DNA from: Sclerodactyla briareus
Lineage: Eukaryota > Echinodermata > Holothuroidea > Dendrochirotida > Sclerodactylidae
DNA: 64,000 nucleotides
Direction of reading: 5' to 3'
Assembly: GCA_026419785.1 (NCBI GenBank)
Contig: JAODTK010005855.1
Coordinates: 62,001 to 126,000, forward strand
Made by a program: the position numbers and the translations under genes. Of this stretch, positions 1 through 13,700 are shown piece by piece. Each line of letters begins with the position of its first letter. The stretch's first letter is position 1. The notes under the pieces are model-generated. The model ran no database searches and was not told the DNA's origin. It saw nothing but the letters and a program-made list of their open reading frames with translations.

Positions 1-673
1 GGTACGAATAGTCAATTATTCACAGAGGTTTGGGGGGAGCCTGCCCATGAATGCTTTGAATGTCACGAACATAACCTTTTTAATTTAATACGTTGCTGCA
101 CTAGGAGCCAGTGAGTTCGCTAGAACAGGATTTATGTGCCCATTTTCTTGTCTTAGATCCAAAAGTGCAGTTTAGAGGAAGTTTGGATTTTTTCTAATTT
201 TCTAGCATGTTACAAACGCATGGATCAACTTATTAGTAGCACTTTGTCAAGAATACATGTATTACAAATTTTGCTAATTACGAAAAATGCATACACAGTA
301 AGTCATGTGTATTGATCTTGGAGAGCAAGATTCTCTCTTGCAGTTGCCATATGTACTGTACTCATCGATGCATCTTGGAGAGCAGATTCTCTTGTAGTTG
401 CCATATTTACTGAACTAATCAATGTATTTGGAGAGTGTAAGCTTCTTGTAGAGCACTGCAGCTTCCCGCTGTTTCAGTTGATTCTCTGTCACCCACCAAA
501 TCGATTTCAGTCTCCAAGCTGCTTGGTAGCCTATACATTCTCCCCTTTCTTCTTCTTCTACCCATGAGGTTCAATCAATTCTCCATGTCTGTAGTAAATC
601 CAGGACATTTGCTGGAATTTTGCTGTTAGAAAAACCTGCATTATCAGTAGCTATCTTCAATCTGCTCATACAG
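1..673. other. LONP1 intron upstream of the first visible exon
   Basis: AT-rich, with the short 60-bp duplication at 310-445. No earlier exon recognised. Confidence 0.6.
310..445 (+). repeat. Short tandem duplication, about 60-bp unit
   Basis: Two and a half copies of TCTTGGAGAGCAGATTCTC, TTGTAGTTGCCATAT, ACTGAACTAATCAATG in the intron before the first visible LONP1 exon. Confidence 0.75.
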
Positions 674-804
674 GTGGAGGAGAAAGTGAAGACAGCTCCC
701 CGTAGTTCATGCTACAGGAACAGCTCAAGATCATCAAGAAAGAACTCGGGATAGAGAAGGACGATAAGGATGCAATCGAAGAGAAGTTCATGGAGAGGTT
801 GAAG
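674..804 (+). CDS. LONP1: LONP1 exon 1 in window: pre-AAA coiled segment
   Basis: Acceptor AG at 672-673 and donor GTTAGT at 805. The 5' part reads VEEKVK and the 3' part reads [20 protein letters not shown] through EEKFMERLK, a stretch nearly invariant in animal Lon (substrate-binding coiled region before the ATPase). The two parts are in different frames, so one base is missing or extra near 709-712. The residues just before the shift also differ from the family, which points to a local consensus problem. Confidence 0.9.
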
Positions 805-3800
805 GTTAGTCACAGTGGCCAGGAGTGGTGGTGAATAGGGAGTCTCAAAGCTAGCTCCATGTGAATTCTCCTATGGAGATCCTGTGTGTTTATTGGTGTG
901 GAGTCTAGGGTAACATAACTAATGCTAGTTAGCTCAGGTTCCAATTCCTTCCCCTCAAGAATTCCTGCTCTTCACAATTATAAATCGTTTTTGGTGAAAC
1001 CCCAACTTCTGAGTATTCTGCTGCTGTTTGGGCCCTGTACGCCAAAGAGAATATTGACCAAATAGAAGCAGTGTAAAAATGTGCGGCACGGTTCATCTTG
1101 AACGATTACAAAACAGTAGTTCTACTCAGATGGGTACTATTCTTCTGGGCTAGACCCCTTTAAAGTAAGAAGGAGAGGTTTAAACAGGCTATTTTTGTAG
1201 CTTCTCCTTTTGCTTATCCTACATCCTGTCCAGCGTCAATACGTCCTTTCCTATATCCTGTCCAGCGTCCATAGCTCCATATTCCTACTTCATATATCTA
1301 CACACACTGCTCAGTATGCTTTTGTGCGCGGACGGTCATGTATTGGAATGCCCTACCTCACTGCATTGTCAACCAAGATCCGACAAATTTAAGTTGCAGG
1401 TGGCACCCTGTGTGCTCAGCTCAACTTGGCTGGAACTGCTTATGTTGCTTTTTTTTTTTGCTGCCGACCCATATCCTGCCTGCTTGACAGTACTCCCTTT
1501 CAAGGTCAGATGGGGACCCCCCATTGGTCATGACTCACACTGCATATCGCTATATGACTGACAATAGCACGTGAGTTGGAATCGCTTATGTCGATGTATG
1601 TTGGCATTGCTAAAAGTTAATTTGCAATTGAGTTGCAGTATCTCCGGTAGCATATTTTGAGCCCTGTCAGGGAGGTCAGAGGTTATTCCTCCAGATGACC
1701 CTTTTTTCCCTGATCTTTGAAGGCTAATTATATTTTTCCCATTTTTGGCGGCCCAGAAGCAGCACAGTGATGAGTTGGGGCAGCGAATCTCCCACATTTG
1801 TCCCAGCCACCTTATGCCCCCCTCTCCATCCCTTCCTAATCTCTGTCCGCCACCGTTGGTTTGTTTTTGAATGAAAAGCAACTTTCTGACTTGCACCCCC
1901 ACGAGACCCCCTTCTTTTCTCCTCTGCCTTGGCAACACCTCCCTTCTCTCCCTTCGTGTCCCCTTTCCTACCGCACCACTTCTCTCTGGGCCCCTACCTG
2001 CACCCACCTCTCTTCCCCTTACTGAAACCCCCCCCCCCCTATGTCCCCCACCCCCCCCCCCCCTCAGCCCCCCCCCCAAGCCCCCCCCCTATTTCACCCT
2101 ACGCACCCCTCTCTCTCCCCTACCCCCCCCTCTCTCCCCCTACCCAACCCCTCTCTCTCCCCTTTAACCCACCCCCCCCTCGCCTCTCCCCACCCACCCC
2201 CTCTCTCCCCTATGCATCCCCCTCTTTCCCCTACTGCACCCCCTCTTCGCCCCTACCGCACCCCTCTCACTTCCCGGCCAGATGCTTCAATGAGCATCTC
2301 AGACAAATAGCTTGTTGGGACTGCAAGTCATTACATTAATCCACATTAGTATTGTAGTATATAAATGAAAATATAACCTAAATTTGGTGCCCAGTTTTAA
2401 TTCAGATGAAGGTTTTTTTTGACAGGATGATACAATGGTCCTGCTGAACAGATCATGGAGGTGATAAATGAGGAGATGAAGAAATTGGTCAGATGGACAA
2501 CCACTCATCAGAATTTAAGGTATATCCAGAGCAGTGGTCTCGTATGCGGGGCTTTTAGCTCCCTAAAAATACATCAATAATCCCAGGTCCTAATGAAATG
2601 TATACACCCAAGTGGTTATTTGGGGGGCAGCAATAGCCTTGGGTATTCCTTGGTCACCTGTAGGTAGGCCCCAACTAATAAATGCAGGACACTTCAGTGT
2701 ATGTATGTAGCTAATGCATGTGAGCTAGGTTTTTCTTACCAATGTATGGTGGATTTCTAATCTGAAAACACGTCCTTCCCTACTAATGCACAAATCAGGA
2801 GCTCTTCCTTTTGAAAAGTAAACCCCCTGGATTGAATCTGATCCCTAATTTCGATCCCTGTCAGATGAACGCTCCTATACTATGGCAGGGGCTGAATTGT
2901 GAATTGAGTTAGCTCAGTCAGTATAGTTCTGAACTGCAGATCAAAAGGTTATGATCTGCTTCTTGGGGTGTCCTTCTCATTGGCAGCATTCATTTACCTC
3001 TCTAAAACAGTGTGCAGGAATTCACAAACGTTCCATTTGTACACAGGTCGTGATCACCAATGGTGAAGTGGAAATTTCGAAAAGCAACTTGACTTTCACG
3101 AGTGATCCAAGATGGCGGACATTCGAGCAACTGTTTGAAAATTCGAAGCCGTATCAAAAATATCCAAAGGAAACCCCGAGATAAAACATTCCATGAACAC
3201 TCACTGCAATAGTTGTGAACCATTCCTAAAAAAGCTAAATTTTGACCAAAAGGCTGTTTGCCGAATGTCGTGCATCAAGTGCTTTTTCGTGCACCCACAA
3301 CACCCAGAGCAGTAACCTTCAACCTTCACCGTCAAACTTTCGATTTCAAAGTGCTGTGGGGAATGTTCACATTTCGCTTTTCTTCGATTTCTTGTTGAAT
3401 AATTTGATGGATATTCCTAGGACCACTTCAAACCTAGTGATAGATCCTCTTTATCTCGATGGTTCAACAATACGGTGTTGTTTTTAATTTCGCTCATGTA
3501 GACGGCCATCTTCCCATTCCTATTTTCACACGACTTTGTTTTTCCTGGAATGCCAATCCCCCCGTATGGGATGTGGGGGATGCCCACCCTGCACCGGTGA
3601 TAATTAGGGACCTTGTGAATCCAAACCTGTATGGCTGGGTGAGCTATGTGATCATGCACGGTATATCTATCTATCTAGTCGTCCATCTATCCTCCATCCA
3701 TCCATCCATCCTCAGAAACTTGGTCACAATGATCACTGAGTGAAGAGGCATTTGGCCAAGAAGGCATTCACCAGTTTGCGAGACATTTTTCATAACAAGG

Positions 3801-6800
3801 TGTGGGCCACAGACGTCTGTTAATTGGTTTCTTTCTAACCATTATGATTCAAGAGAGTCTGACATGTCACTACAATATCATTCCGATAGCACTTGGAATG
3901 ACCATCAAAAACAAACATTTACTTTTAATAGCATACTATCAGTACTGACATATTGGCAGGGTGAGCTACTGTGCCATTGGCACTGGCCTGTTTTAAAAAA
4001 AGTTTTATTATTAATCATTATTATTATTATTAGTTACAGTGTAGGGATATAATAATGATACATGTAACGCGCGTGGGGTACAACGGCAGTCTGACGTGTC
4101 CATACATTGACAGGGTCTATGAGCAGTATTGATACGTCTGTTCACTGTTCAGTGTAGGGATATAGTAATGATACAGTGTAGAAGAGCGCTGGTTACACTG
4201 GTAGTCTGACGTGTTCATACATTGACAGGGTCTATGAGCAACTTTGACAAGTCTGTTCACTGTTTGCAGTGTAGGATATAGTAATGATACAGTTGTAGAG
4301 GAGCATCGGGGTACATCAGCATTATGAGGTGTCCATACACTGCACAAAGAATAGCTGAACGATCACTCTGTGCATAAATGATATACTCTCCCATAACAGA
4401 CCTTGCAATTGTCCCCCCCCCCCATACTTATTATACTCATCAACACTAGCCCAGTAATGAATGGGAAACATGAGACTTAGTTGTAACAAATACAATTGGC
4501 TTATCACGTCCTCTTGTCAAGTATGACTGATCTGAAAGACATTGTTAATTTTTGTCAACAGCGTAACTCGTGCACTACCTGGACTGGCTGACCCAGCTAC
4601 CCTGGGGGACGGACCAGCAAAGAGAACATGGACCTAGTGAGGGCAGCAGAGGTCCTGGAGGAGGACCACTATGGCATGGAGGATGTCAAGAATAGGATCC
4701 TGGTAAAAACAACTTTGGGGGATGAGTTTGTGGGGTGTCTAGCTTTTGAGTTGGGTGTATTCACTGCAGTCGTCATTCCCTGTACACCATATGCCTAAGT
4801 CATATTTCCTATCTCCTAATCTGGTGGAGAACAAAAGATGCCACTGGCAACCCCACTTGACCAACCCTTCAGTTAATTTCCGCCACCAAGATGCAAGCAT
4901 CCGCTGCAAGTTATGACGTCTGGATTCGCCTTTAGAATCCCTCCTTCTCATCCTTTTTTGAGAGATCTTTTAGAGGCTTTGTCAGTTGACCTACGATGGT
5001 TTTCGGAATTGAGTGTATTGCTGGATTGTGGTACAACGTCTTAACCATTACGACATTTGTGGTATCGGCAATGTGCCTAATCAATTGCATTGCCCTCTGA
5101 CCCTTGAGACATTACCATAAGGGCAAAAATAGTCATGGGTCACTCCATCACTTTCAGGAAGAAATCAATGGGAAGAAAATTCAGTCATGATGGACCACAG
5201 GTAAGGACGTAGGTGTTGAATAATGTAGGTGTGGAGAAAGCAGGGCATGTAGGGTAATCAGTCGATAAATTGGATTGAGGTAATTGGATGTTCTGAATTA
5301 TAAATGTAGGGAGGGGGAGGGGGACGAAAAGTATAAGAGATACTGCCAGAGGCGGGCAGCAACTGGTAGAAGTAGAGGGAACCAAACCAATTTTTTAGTG
5401 GTTCAAAACAGCAGAGGGCATTGTTTTGTGTGGGTAAAATATGTTATGCGTGGAAGACCGTTCTAACTGAGTCTGGACCAAAACCTACTCAAGGACTATA
5501 ATTACCTGGAGGTGGAATTCTGACATCACGGGAGAGGGAGGGGTGGAGCATGAATGATATCTCAGAGGGGCTGCGAACGTCACCCATAGATTCTTCAAAT
5601 GACACAGTAAATGTTTCAATTTGCACCTTGATTCTGGATGTTTTTATTCAGACCCATTCTATTGTGACAGGTTTTTTGAAAGTACATGTTTTACATTGAC
5701 TCTTATCACAGGGGTCTGTGAACCCCCTCAACCCTCTGTCACAAGGAAAATTTTTGCAATAGCTGATTATGCTTTTCCAAACTTGTTAACATAGATCAGC
5801 GTCTGGGGGTTCGGCTTAAGTTATATTACATGACTTTTGTACCTCAGGTGATTATTGTTTTTGTAACTACCCATCAACAGGAATTCATAGCTGTCAGCAA
5901 CCTGAAAAAGTCAACACAGGGAAGAGCATGTTGATTATGGTCCCCAGGGGGGGGAATACGAGTATCGCCAAGTCCATCGCCAAGGCTCTCAATAGAGAAG
6001 TGAGTAACCTCCTAACCAAATGCTAAAAATTGTATTACCTGGATGTTCATAGAGGGTGTTACCACCGATTTGCCTGAAGTGAATTTTGCCAGTCATAGGG
6101 ATCAGACTCGACAAGCATTCTAAGAGAGAAAACGACAGCATTTTTGGCTTGATCATTCCCTCGATTGTTCCAAAAAGGATTCTTTCACAAGGTATTAGCC
6201 AACATAGTGTCTCACCGTCTTTGAGACAGAGGTTGATCACCAATTGAGCCAATAAACGCCATATATGGAATGGCGCAGTGGAAATTATGCCATTTCCAGT
6301 AGGCTAGCTGGCTAGCATACTGTATATGTTGATAGTTAAAGGTAAGTGCATCACTTATAAAATTGCCATAACAGGGGGTTTTGGACATTTCGGTTCGGGA
6401 CCTTTGGACTCATCTCACAGTACAGTACCCATGGAAGGGGGGTGGAACAAGTTTTTTTTTCAGGTGTTTACAGCCATGAGCCTGTACACGGGTAACAGTA
6501 ATGAGAGAATTCTTGATAGGTGTCAAGGTCACAGGGGTGCAGTGGCAGTCTGATGTTACAACAAGAAGTGGTGACAAGATCGTTGAGAAACTGAAATCTA
6601 TTTCACTTACTCACTTACCCCATATTGCACTTTGCACCCCACCCCAAGCCATTGAACATCTGGCAATCTTTTACAGTAGTCTGGGCTGGCAACCCTATCG
6701 TCCTCTTATTTTGCGAGTTGACGTTCAAGTTCATGAGCATCGTGGCTGAGAATTTCATCGATTTTTCATCGCCGAAAATCACCCACCTGCTTTCAATCGA

Positions 6801-7710
6801 CATTCAGAATCTTGCTAGGAGCATTTTTCTTCCAAAGTCGTCTATCAGGATATGTTATCCTTAGCGGTTTGCGTGATATTGGTTTGGATTTTTTCTCACC
6901 ACGGCTCGATCCCCTGTTGGGCGTAAGACATTTTGCCTCGGCTCTCCTAGCACAATGGGGCTGTGCAAGGCTTCCCCCGTAGCCTAACACACGCGGGTGT
7001 GTGGGCTCCTATTGTGTTAGGTTCAGGGTTGGGGCTACCCTTCATCATTTGATGAAAGCAAGGGCCGCTCCAACCATATGTATCGATGTTACATAGTGTC
7101 ATTCAGCAAACATTAGTACACTCAATGAGTTCAGTCAGTATTCAGGTCAGGAGACACTATGAAGCCATAACACTCGAGCACTGGTCACTTATTCTCAAGA
7201 GGAACCTCTTGGTCCCTCGTGATGTGGGGCTCTATGTCCTGGACAAACCAACAGCTAGCGTACAGGCCTGATCCGTTGTTGTAAGTTATGTGAGCTAGGC
7301 GTGCCGCCCAATTCCGCTTGCAAGGAGCGCCACGGAGCAGATTCACTGTGTGCGCTGAACCGTGTCTCAGTAGGCTCAAGGTAACCCACCCAATGCTGTG
7401 TTAGGATAAAAAAGAAAGTTTTGAACATGTTCTCACCACCTTGATTTGACTAAAAATATTGTCCCCGATGTGAATCAAGTGATGTAGTGACGGGGAAGGG
7501 TGAACAAGAGATTGTGAGAGATATTGGGAAAGGGGTATGAGGAAAAGTCCTCTGGCTTTATCTGTATTGTTTAACTTGCACATGATTGGTCCTCTTCTCT
7601 CAGCCTGATTCAGATCCCAAATTTCCTCAAGAGGATGCTGATCAAGCTTTTTCCACTGCTCCTTGGCCTCAACTGTCATGGACCGCGTTGAGAAATTCAG
7701 CGGAGGGGGT

Positions 7711-7756
<46 letters not shown>

Positions 7757-10700
7757 GTCACCACCGAACACTGAAAAACAGTGGGAACACTTCTCACTGC
7801 CTTCATGGCCATAAGCACTTCCACTTCCACGAACCAGTTAAGAATAGGGGAACTCATTCTGCAGAGCAAACAGCGGAACACCGCAAAACAGTGGGAACAC
7901 TGCACTAATCAGTGTTACAAGAACCCACACAGATGATGCATTCCATATTCCACTCGTAATTACGATGACTACCAGGTAAGTGACAATTACTGCACAGGTT
8001 TTCCATTTCACCTCTTGGAATATTATATGACATGTGTGTACTTACGAAAGATTTAATTTCGATTTTTCCATCACCGAAAAAACGTTGGGAATTCCATCTT
8101 ACGTTCGTTCTCTCTGTCCCACCTGCAAAGGTGGTGTGCCAGATTGGTGGAGCGTCTTTGCAGAGGTGGGGACAAGTCGCACTTGTGACTTGAGGTTGGA
8201 GAATGCTGGTGAATTGCCCTTGATTGAGTGACTTGCTTCCAATGAGTTCACACAGTGATTGCCTGAAGTGATTTGACTGGCAACCATAACTTTTGTGTGA
8301 CTTTGCCCCCCACCTCTCATCTTTGTTTGTGAATGCCTCCTAGGACTTCTCACGGTTTCTCAGTTTTGTGGGCCCGGTCCAAGAACAGCGATTCGCACAC
8401 AGTCTGTGGACCCTCCGTATTAATTATGCAAATAATGCAATGGAGTGTTGCCAGATGAGGCTATAAATTGTCTTCTCCCATGCAGTATTTCCGGTTCCAG
8501 CGTTGTGGAATGACGGACGACCGTGGCAGAGATTACAAAGGGCACAGGTTATGTGAAGCAGGGGGGCTACTTTAGGTGCCGTATGGCATGATCGTGCACA
8601 ACAAATTGAAATCCTGCACGAAAATCATTTTTATTCGAAATTCCCGCCTAAATTTCGCAGTAAGAAATGCAAATTTTGCACTGTGTTTCAATCAGTCATG
8701 ACTTGGTCCGTCGGCACAATGTTGCATACTCAAATTCTCAAATTATGTGTGTCAGACATGTAACACTGCGGGCAGGAGACTATTTCTTGTCACTATGAAG
8801 CCAGTACATCGATAACTTCTGTTCGACATGTTTTTGCAGAACCCCAGTGCATGGCAATGTGTGGTAATGCAATACCAGATTCCGCTGATCTATTTTCTGG
8901 AAAACCCTTCCCCCCCCCTCCCCATAGATCTAAAATCCACATCCCCCTCTGAAAATTTGTGAGGGTGGAAATCCCCCCCCCATCCACATTTTTCGGGACC
9001 TAGCTTAAACGCTGACGTGAGGCGGATAACCATAGTAATGACCCATTGACCAATGGGTAGGATAGAAAGAAAATTACTATGGTCCATCACTGTTGATTTG
9101 CAGAATTCTCCCATACCTAGCAAAGCTGAATTTTTAGTCTAAAGAGGTTTTAGCCTAATTACAAAAATCTGCAAATTACTACAATCCTCTGTGACTGTTT
9201 TCATTGTTTTTCAACAGGATTGCACTTCATTGTAGAGATCCATCACCGGTTCTAACCTGTGAAATAACTTCCTAAGAAATCATCAACATTTAGCAACAGG
9301 TCCAAACTGCTGACAAGTGGGCAGATAAATGAGGGGGTCAACAGAATTATGCATTTTACCATTCTTCCTTCAATTCTGTCTTTCGTCTGCCAATTTCATG
9401 CCATATCATTCATTCATATGTCATTTTGAGGAATATGTTTTTTCAGTCTGGTTTCTACTCAGGGAAATATTACAGAGTGCTTGGTGCACAGATCAAACCT
9501 CTCCTCTTGGGCCACCTTATAAAGATTCTGGCGAAAAAAAACCTTGCTCCTGCAACCTGGAGCACAGGTTGTTGTGCAATAGGAGTTGAAAGTCAGCTTT
9601 CGTCTCACACTATTAATTAACGATGTCACCATTCTCTTCATGTGACATCCAACCCAGCGATCGATATTGCTCATATCGAATACAGTATATTGTCACTATG
9701 ATAGTCAATGTAAAATTTGTTCCATTATACTGTGTACAATTGTTCTTGTTAATAGACCCATCCATGATTCACTGTCTGTGGGGAGACAATTTTGCCTCTT
9801 GTTCAAATATAACGAGGGTGTGGGACCAGAGACGAGCTAGTTTATCAGTTTATTCAATGCAATGTTAGTATGTCATGGGCAAAAAATAGTTTCTGATACA
9901 CATTGGAATGTCATTGGAATGTGATGTCATGCAAACGGCAGCATCGACTATTCAATTTTGTGAAGCCTCCATCTTAACATTTTCTGCCAACAGAGAAAAA
10001 ATGCTCATTTCAGCAAAGAAATGCTCACTTCACCCCGACCCCCCTAACTTTCAACAAGCAGTCGCACATTTGGAGTGACTGAAGGTGGTCTGTCCTGGAT
10101 CTATCATACTATATATGACACCTTATTGTCATATTGTTTTATTGTTTTTTCTAGGGGACCTATTTTGGTGCCATTCCGGGTAAGATGATCGCAATGCTTG
10201 CAAGAAGGTCAAACAGAGAATCCTCTGGTTCTTATAGATGAGGTGAGTCTCTCATCAGGATTTTTATGGAGCCAGGTGGGGTGGGAGAGGGGGAAAGGTG
10301 GGGGAGGGAAAGGGGAAGAAGGTGCAGTGGTTCTCTACATCACACACCTAGATTACCCAGCAGATCCAGGAGAAAAAACAATTCATTTCCTCTGTGATTC
10401 TCCGAGCAAAGATAAAATTATTTTGATGGCAAATTGGCAAAACTTCTATCCATATAGCCAAAATAGGAACTTCACACATTCCCCTCTTTCCCAACTGCAC
10501 TACACCGATCCAAACAATGGCAGTAGGGCAGTGGTAGCAAACACCCTGCTGTTTCTAAATCCTGGTGAATGAATGGATAAATACACAGATCTTGTTGGTG
10601 TGTCTTTGTGCACATTTGAAACTTGATATAGATATGCACCATAATAACCATACCTGGGCAATAATGACAGTACCCAGATGCAACCAAGGGTGTGACGATT

Positions 10701-13700
10701 TCCCCCATTCCCCCTCCCCGCTCCCATAGGGCAAATCTTGCTGCCAACCTGGCATGAATATGCCCAGATAATAATGAACTGTAGGGAACCTAACAACATT
10801 CTTTGTATGAATTGCTCCCAATATCGTGTTGCTGGCATTGATGAAAAGTTTGACTGATTCCAACAGTTGAAGAAAAATCAATTAAGGGCTTGAACCACTG
10901 CTGTTGCATCATGTTAGAGAAACACCATAGCTGGAGGGGTGTTCGTAAAGGGGATGGTTCCCCTTTGGGGAGACAGTTAGGAAGAGCATTCAAGCCATAA
11001 TACTAATCATACAACATCTTTACATTGTAACTTCAGGCTCATGTCTAAACCTAGTAGTGCAGAAAATTTACAACACCAACCATATGACGGTTCTCAAAAT
11101 AAAGTCCTTCTTGTTTTTCAAAAGGTTGATAAAATTGGAAAGGGGTACCAAGGTGACCCTTCCTCGGCCCTGCTAGAGTTGATGGACCCTGAGCAGAATG
11201 CTAACTTTCTGGCCATTACTTGGATGTCACTGTGGACCTATCAAAGGTATGAAACAGGGAAACAGACATGCTGACATATGTATTGATGGATGTGCCTGTA
11301 TGCACTTAAAGGACAATCGTATGTATATATGACCACAGTTGTATGCAGTGAATGCTGACATATGTATATATGGCCATGGTCATATGCAATGAATGCTGAC
11401 ATATCTATATATGGCCATGCACTGTATGCACTGAATGCTGACATATCTATATATGGCCATGGTCATAGGCAATGAATGCTGACATATGTATATATGGCCC
11501 AGCTTATATGCACTGAATGCTGACATATGTATATATGGCCCAGCTTATATGCACTGAATGCTGACATATGTATATATGGCCCAGCTTATATGCACTGAAT
11601 GCTCACATACGTATGTGTATATGACTCAGCTTGTATGCACTGAATGCTGACATATGTATATATGGCCCAGCTTATATGCACTGAATGCTGACATATGTAA
11701 TCATGTAGTCATGTAGTGAATTTCCTCTAAAATGTGATGGTTCGTTACTGTACGTCCCATTAACACATCCCCCAAAAATCTGATAGATTCAACATATACA
11801 TCATGTCACTTTCGATTTGGCCGGTGGAGGTATAATCAGGGTCCGAAATACTTTTTCAATTTCATGGGCTATTTTTGGAAAAAAATCGCCCCCCTAAAAC
11901 TTTTCGGGTGGCTACTTGAGATCTTTTCGGGGGCTACTTAATACCATTATTTGTTCAAATAAACCCTCAAAATGGCTATGAAACTGCATGAATTGTATAA
12001 TGCCACTGTGGTGAGTTACTTAGAATGAGCCCTTCAGTAAGGAGGGGGTAGGAATTTGTTTCTTACCCAGAGGCTGGGTGATTGGAAGCGGAGCCTTCCA
12101 GAGGGTGGACATGGCTTTCCAGGCATCATGTGGTTCTCTCGTTAGGCTGCAAACTGCATGTACACTATAAATTGCAACAGCAACACAATGGAATATGTGT
12201 TTGCTTGTCAGGGGTTCGAAATACTTCTCGATTTTGGTACTATTTTTCAGAAAAAATGCCCCTCTCAAATCATTTTGGGTGCTATTAGTGGGTCGAAGTG
12301 CTACTATTAATAATCATGGTAATGATAAAAACAGGGTGACCTCTGCCTACAGTGTTTAGTTGTAGCTGCAGAGTGGAAATCCTGAGACAAGAACATGCCC
12401 CCTGTTTGATTTCCCACTGTACACAGTAACTTTTGGGGAACAGTCAACTGAAGGCCCATGCTGCCCCCCCTCCTCCACCCATATAGAGCTGAGGCTGTAA
12501 ATGGCCTTTTTGCACAATTTTTAATCATATTTAGCATGCCTCACCATGGAGTAGGGCCGAGAGGATAGCCAACTGCTGCTTGTTGTGTTAAAATTTTTTC
12601 CCCACAGGTTTACTTTCACCATCAAGATTTTACATCCCGCCAGAAAAACTCAGCCTAGACCCTCCAAACTAGTACTCCCAAATCTCACATGAATTCCTGA
12701 TGTCCGCTCTGTGAGAATTTCACTCAAAATCATATATTCTTGTTTCTTACGTGCCAGTAACATGTCATGTGCTAATCCTATCATATTGTACATGTCTTGG
12801 AAGGTGACAAGTGAGGGAAATTGATAGCTTACTATCACAAATGAGTTTGAAAAACTGGTATCCTAACTACACACTGCAAGGCAAATTAACATTAGCCCAC
12901 CCAGCTATCTTCCGAAATTTGTGGTCCTAATTCATTAATTTGGGTTTTTTTAGGTTGATTTGGCACAAATCAGCTTGTATCCTGCTCTCACAATTTCACA
13001 TGTTCGGACAGGTTACGATTAATAATTAATGCTAAGAAAATTCCAACTAAATTTGAGAATTTTCCAGCAAAACCTTCGTTTCTGGTAATGGGTATTCCGC
13101 TTACTGCCGATGTCGCGCGCTCGCGCGCGATCGATCCTGAGCGGCCACCACCGCTGGGGCCATCGCTTGCGAGTGTACGTACGTACGTGTACGTGTATAT
13201 ATACGCCGTACTGTTATAAACATGTGCTGGGTGCAGTGGGAGGTTCAACACAGTACTCAATGTGTGTGACTCCCTGGAATATTTTAATCGATGTAACGAG
13301 ATTTAATAAAGAATCGTGGTTCTTACTAACATCGTGATTCACATAATCCATAACGTCTTCCATTGGTATTTGGCGCAAAAATCAGAATCTCTTTTCGCTT
13401 GTACATACCAATGCCAAATGAATTTTTCCCAATCTTTTGACATTTTTTTGCCCCCCTAAATGTGATTTTGAGAGCTCTTTTTTAACTTTCGGGGCGAATT
13501 CGCCCTCCGCCCCTGTATTTTTCGGACGCTGGGTATAATTGGCCACTGGCCATAATGGCTTGGTCAATATTCTAAGAAAACTATGTAGCACAGACAAGTG
13601 TTTCAAAATTTCCATGAATCAGCCAACTTCAAGATTAAACAAACTGGTACTAGAGATACAGAGCCCATGATTGAAATAGCACATTTTGTGCATTGTTGCA

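Larger units (their letters stand above)
2520..4561. other. LONP1 intron 2 in window
   Basis: Holds a weak SINE-like segment, the ATCC microsatellite and the 115-bp array. No exon recognised. Confidence 0.7.

Noticed and set aside
1528..2079. 183-codon minus-strand ORF, glycine/arginine-rich at its start
   Set aside because: Its unusual part is the complement of the same C-rich tract; no conserved motif.
1871..2339. Proline-rich ORFs in three overlapping frames
   Set aside because: They are products of the C/CT-rich tract; all frames are open for compositional reasons.
7586..7908. Poly-glycine and poly-proline ORFs
   Set aside because: Translation of the poly-G tract.
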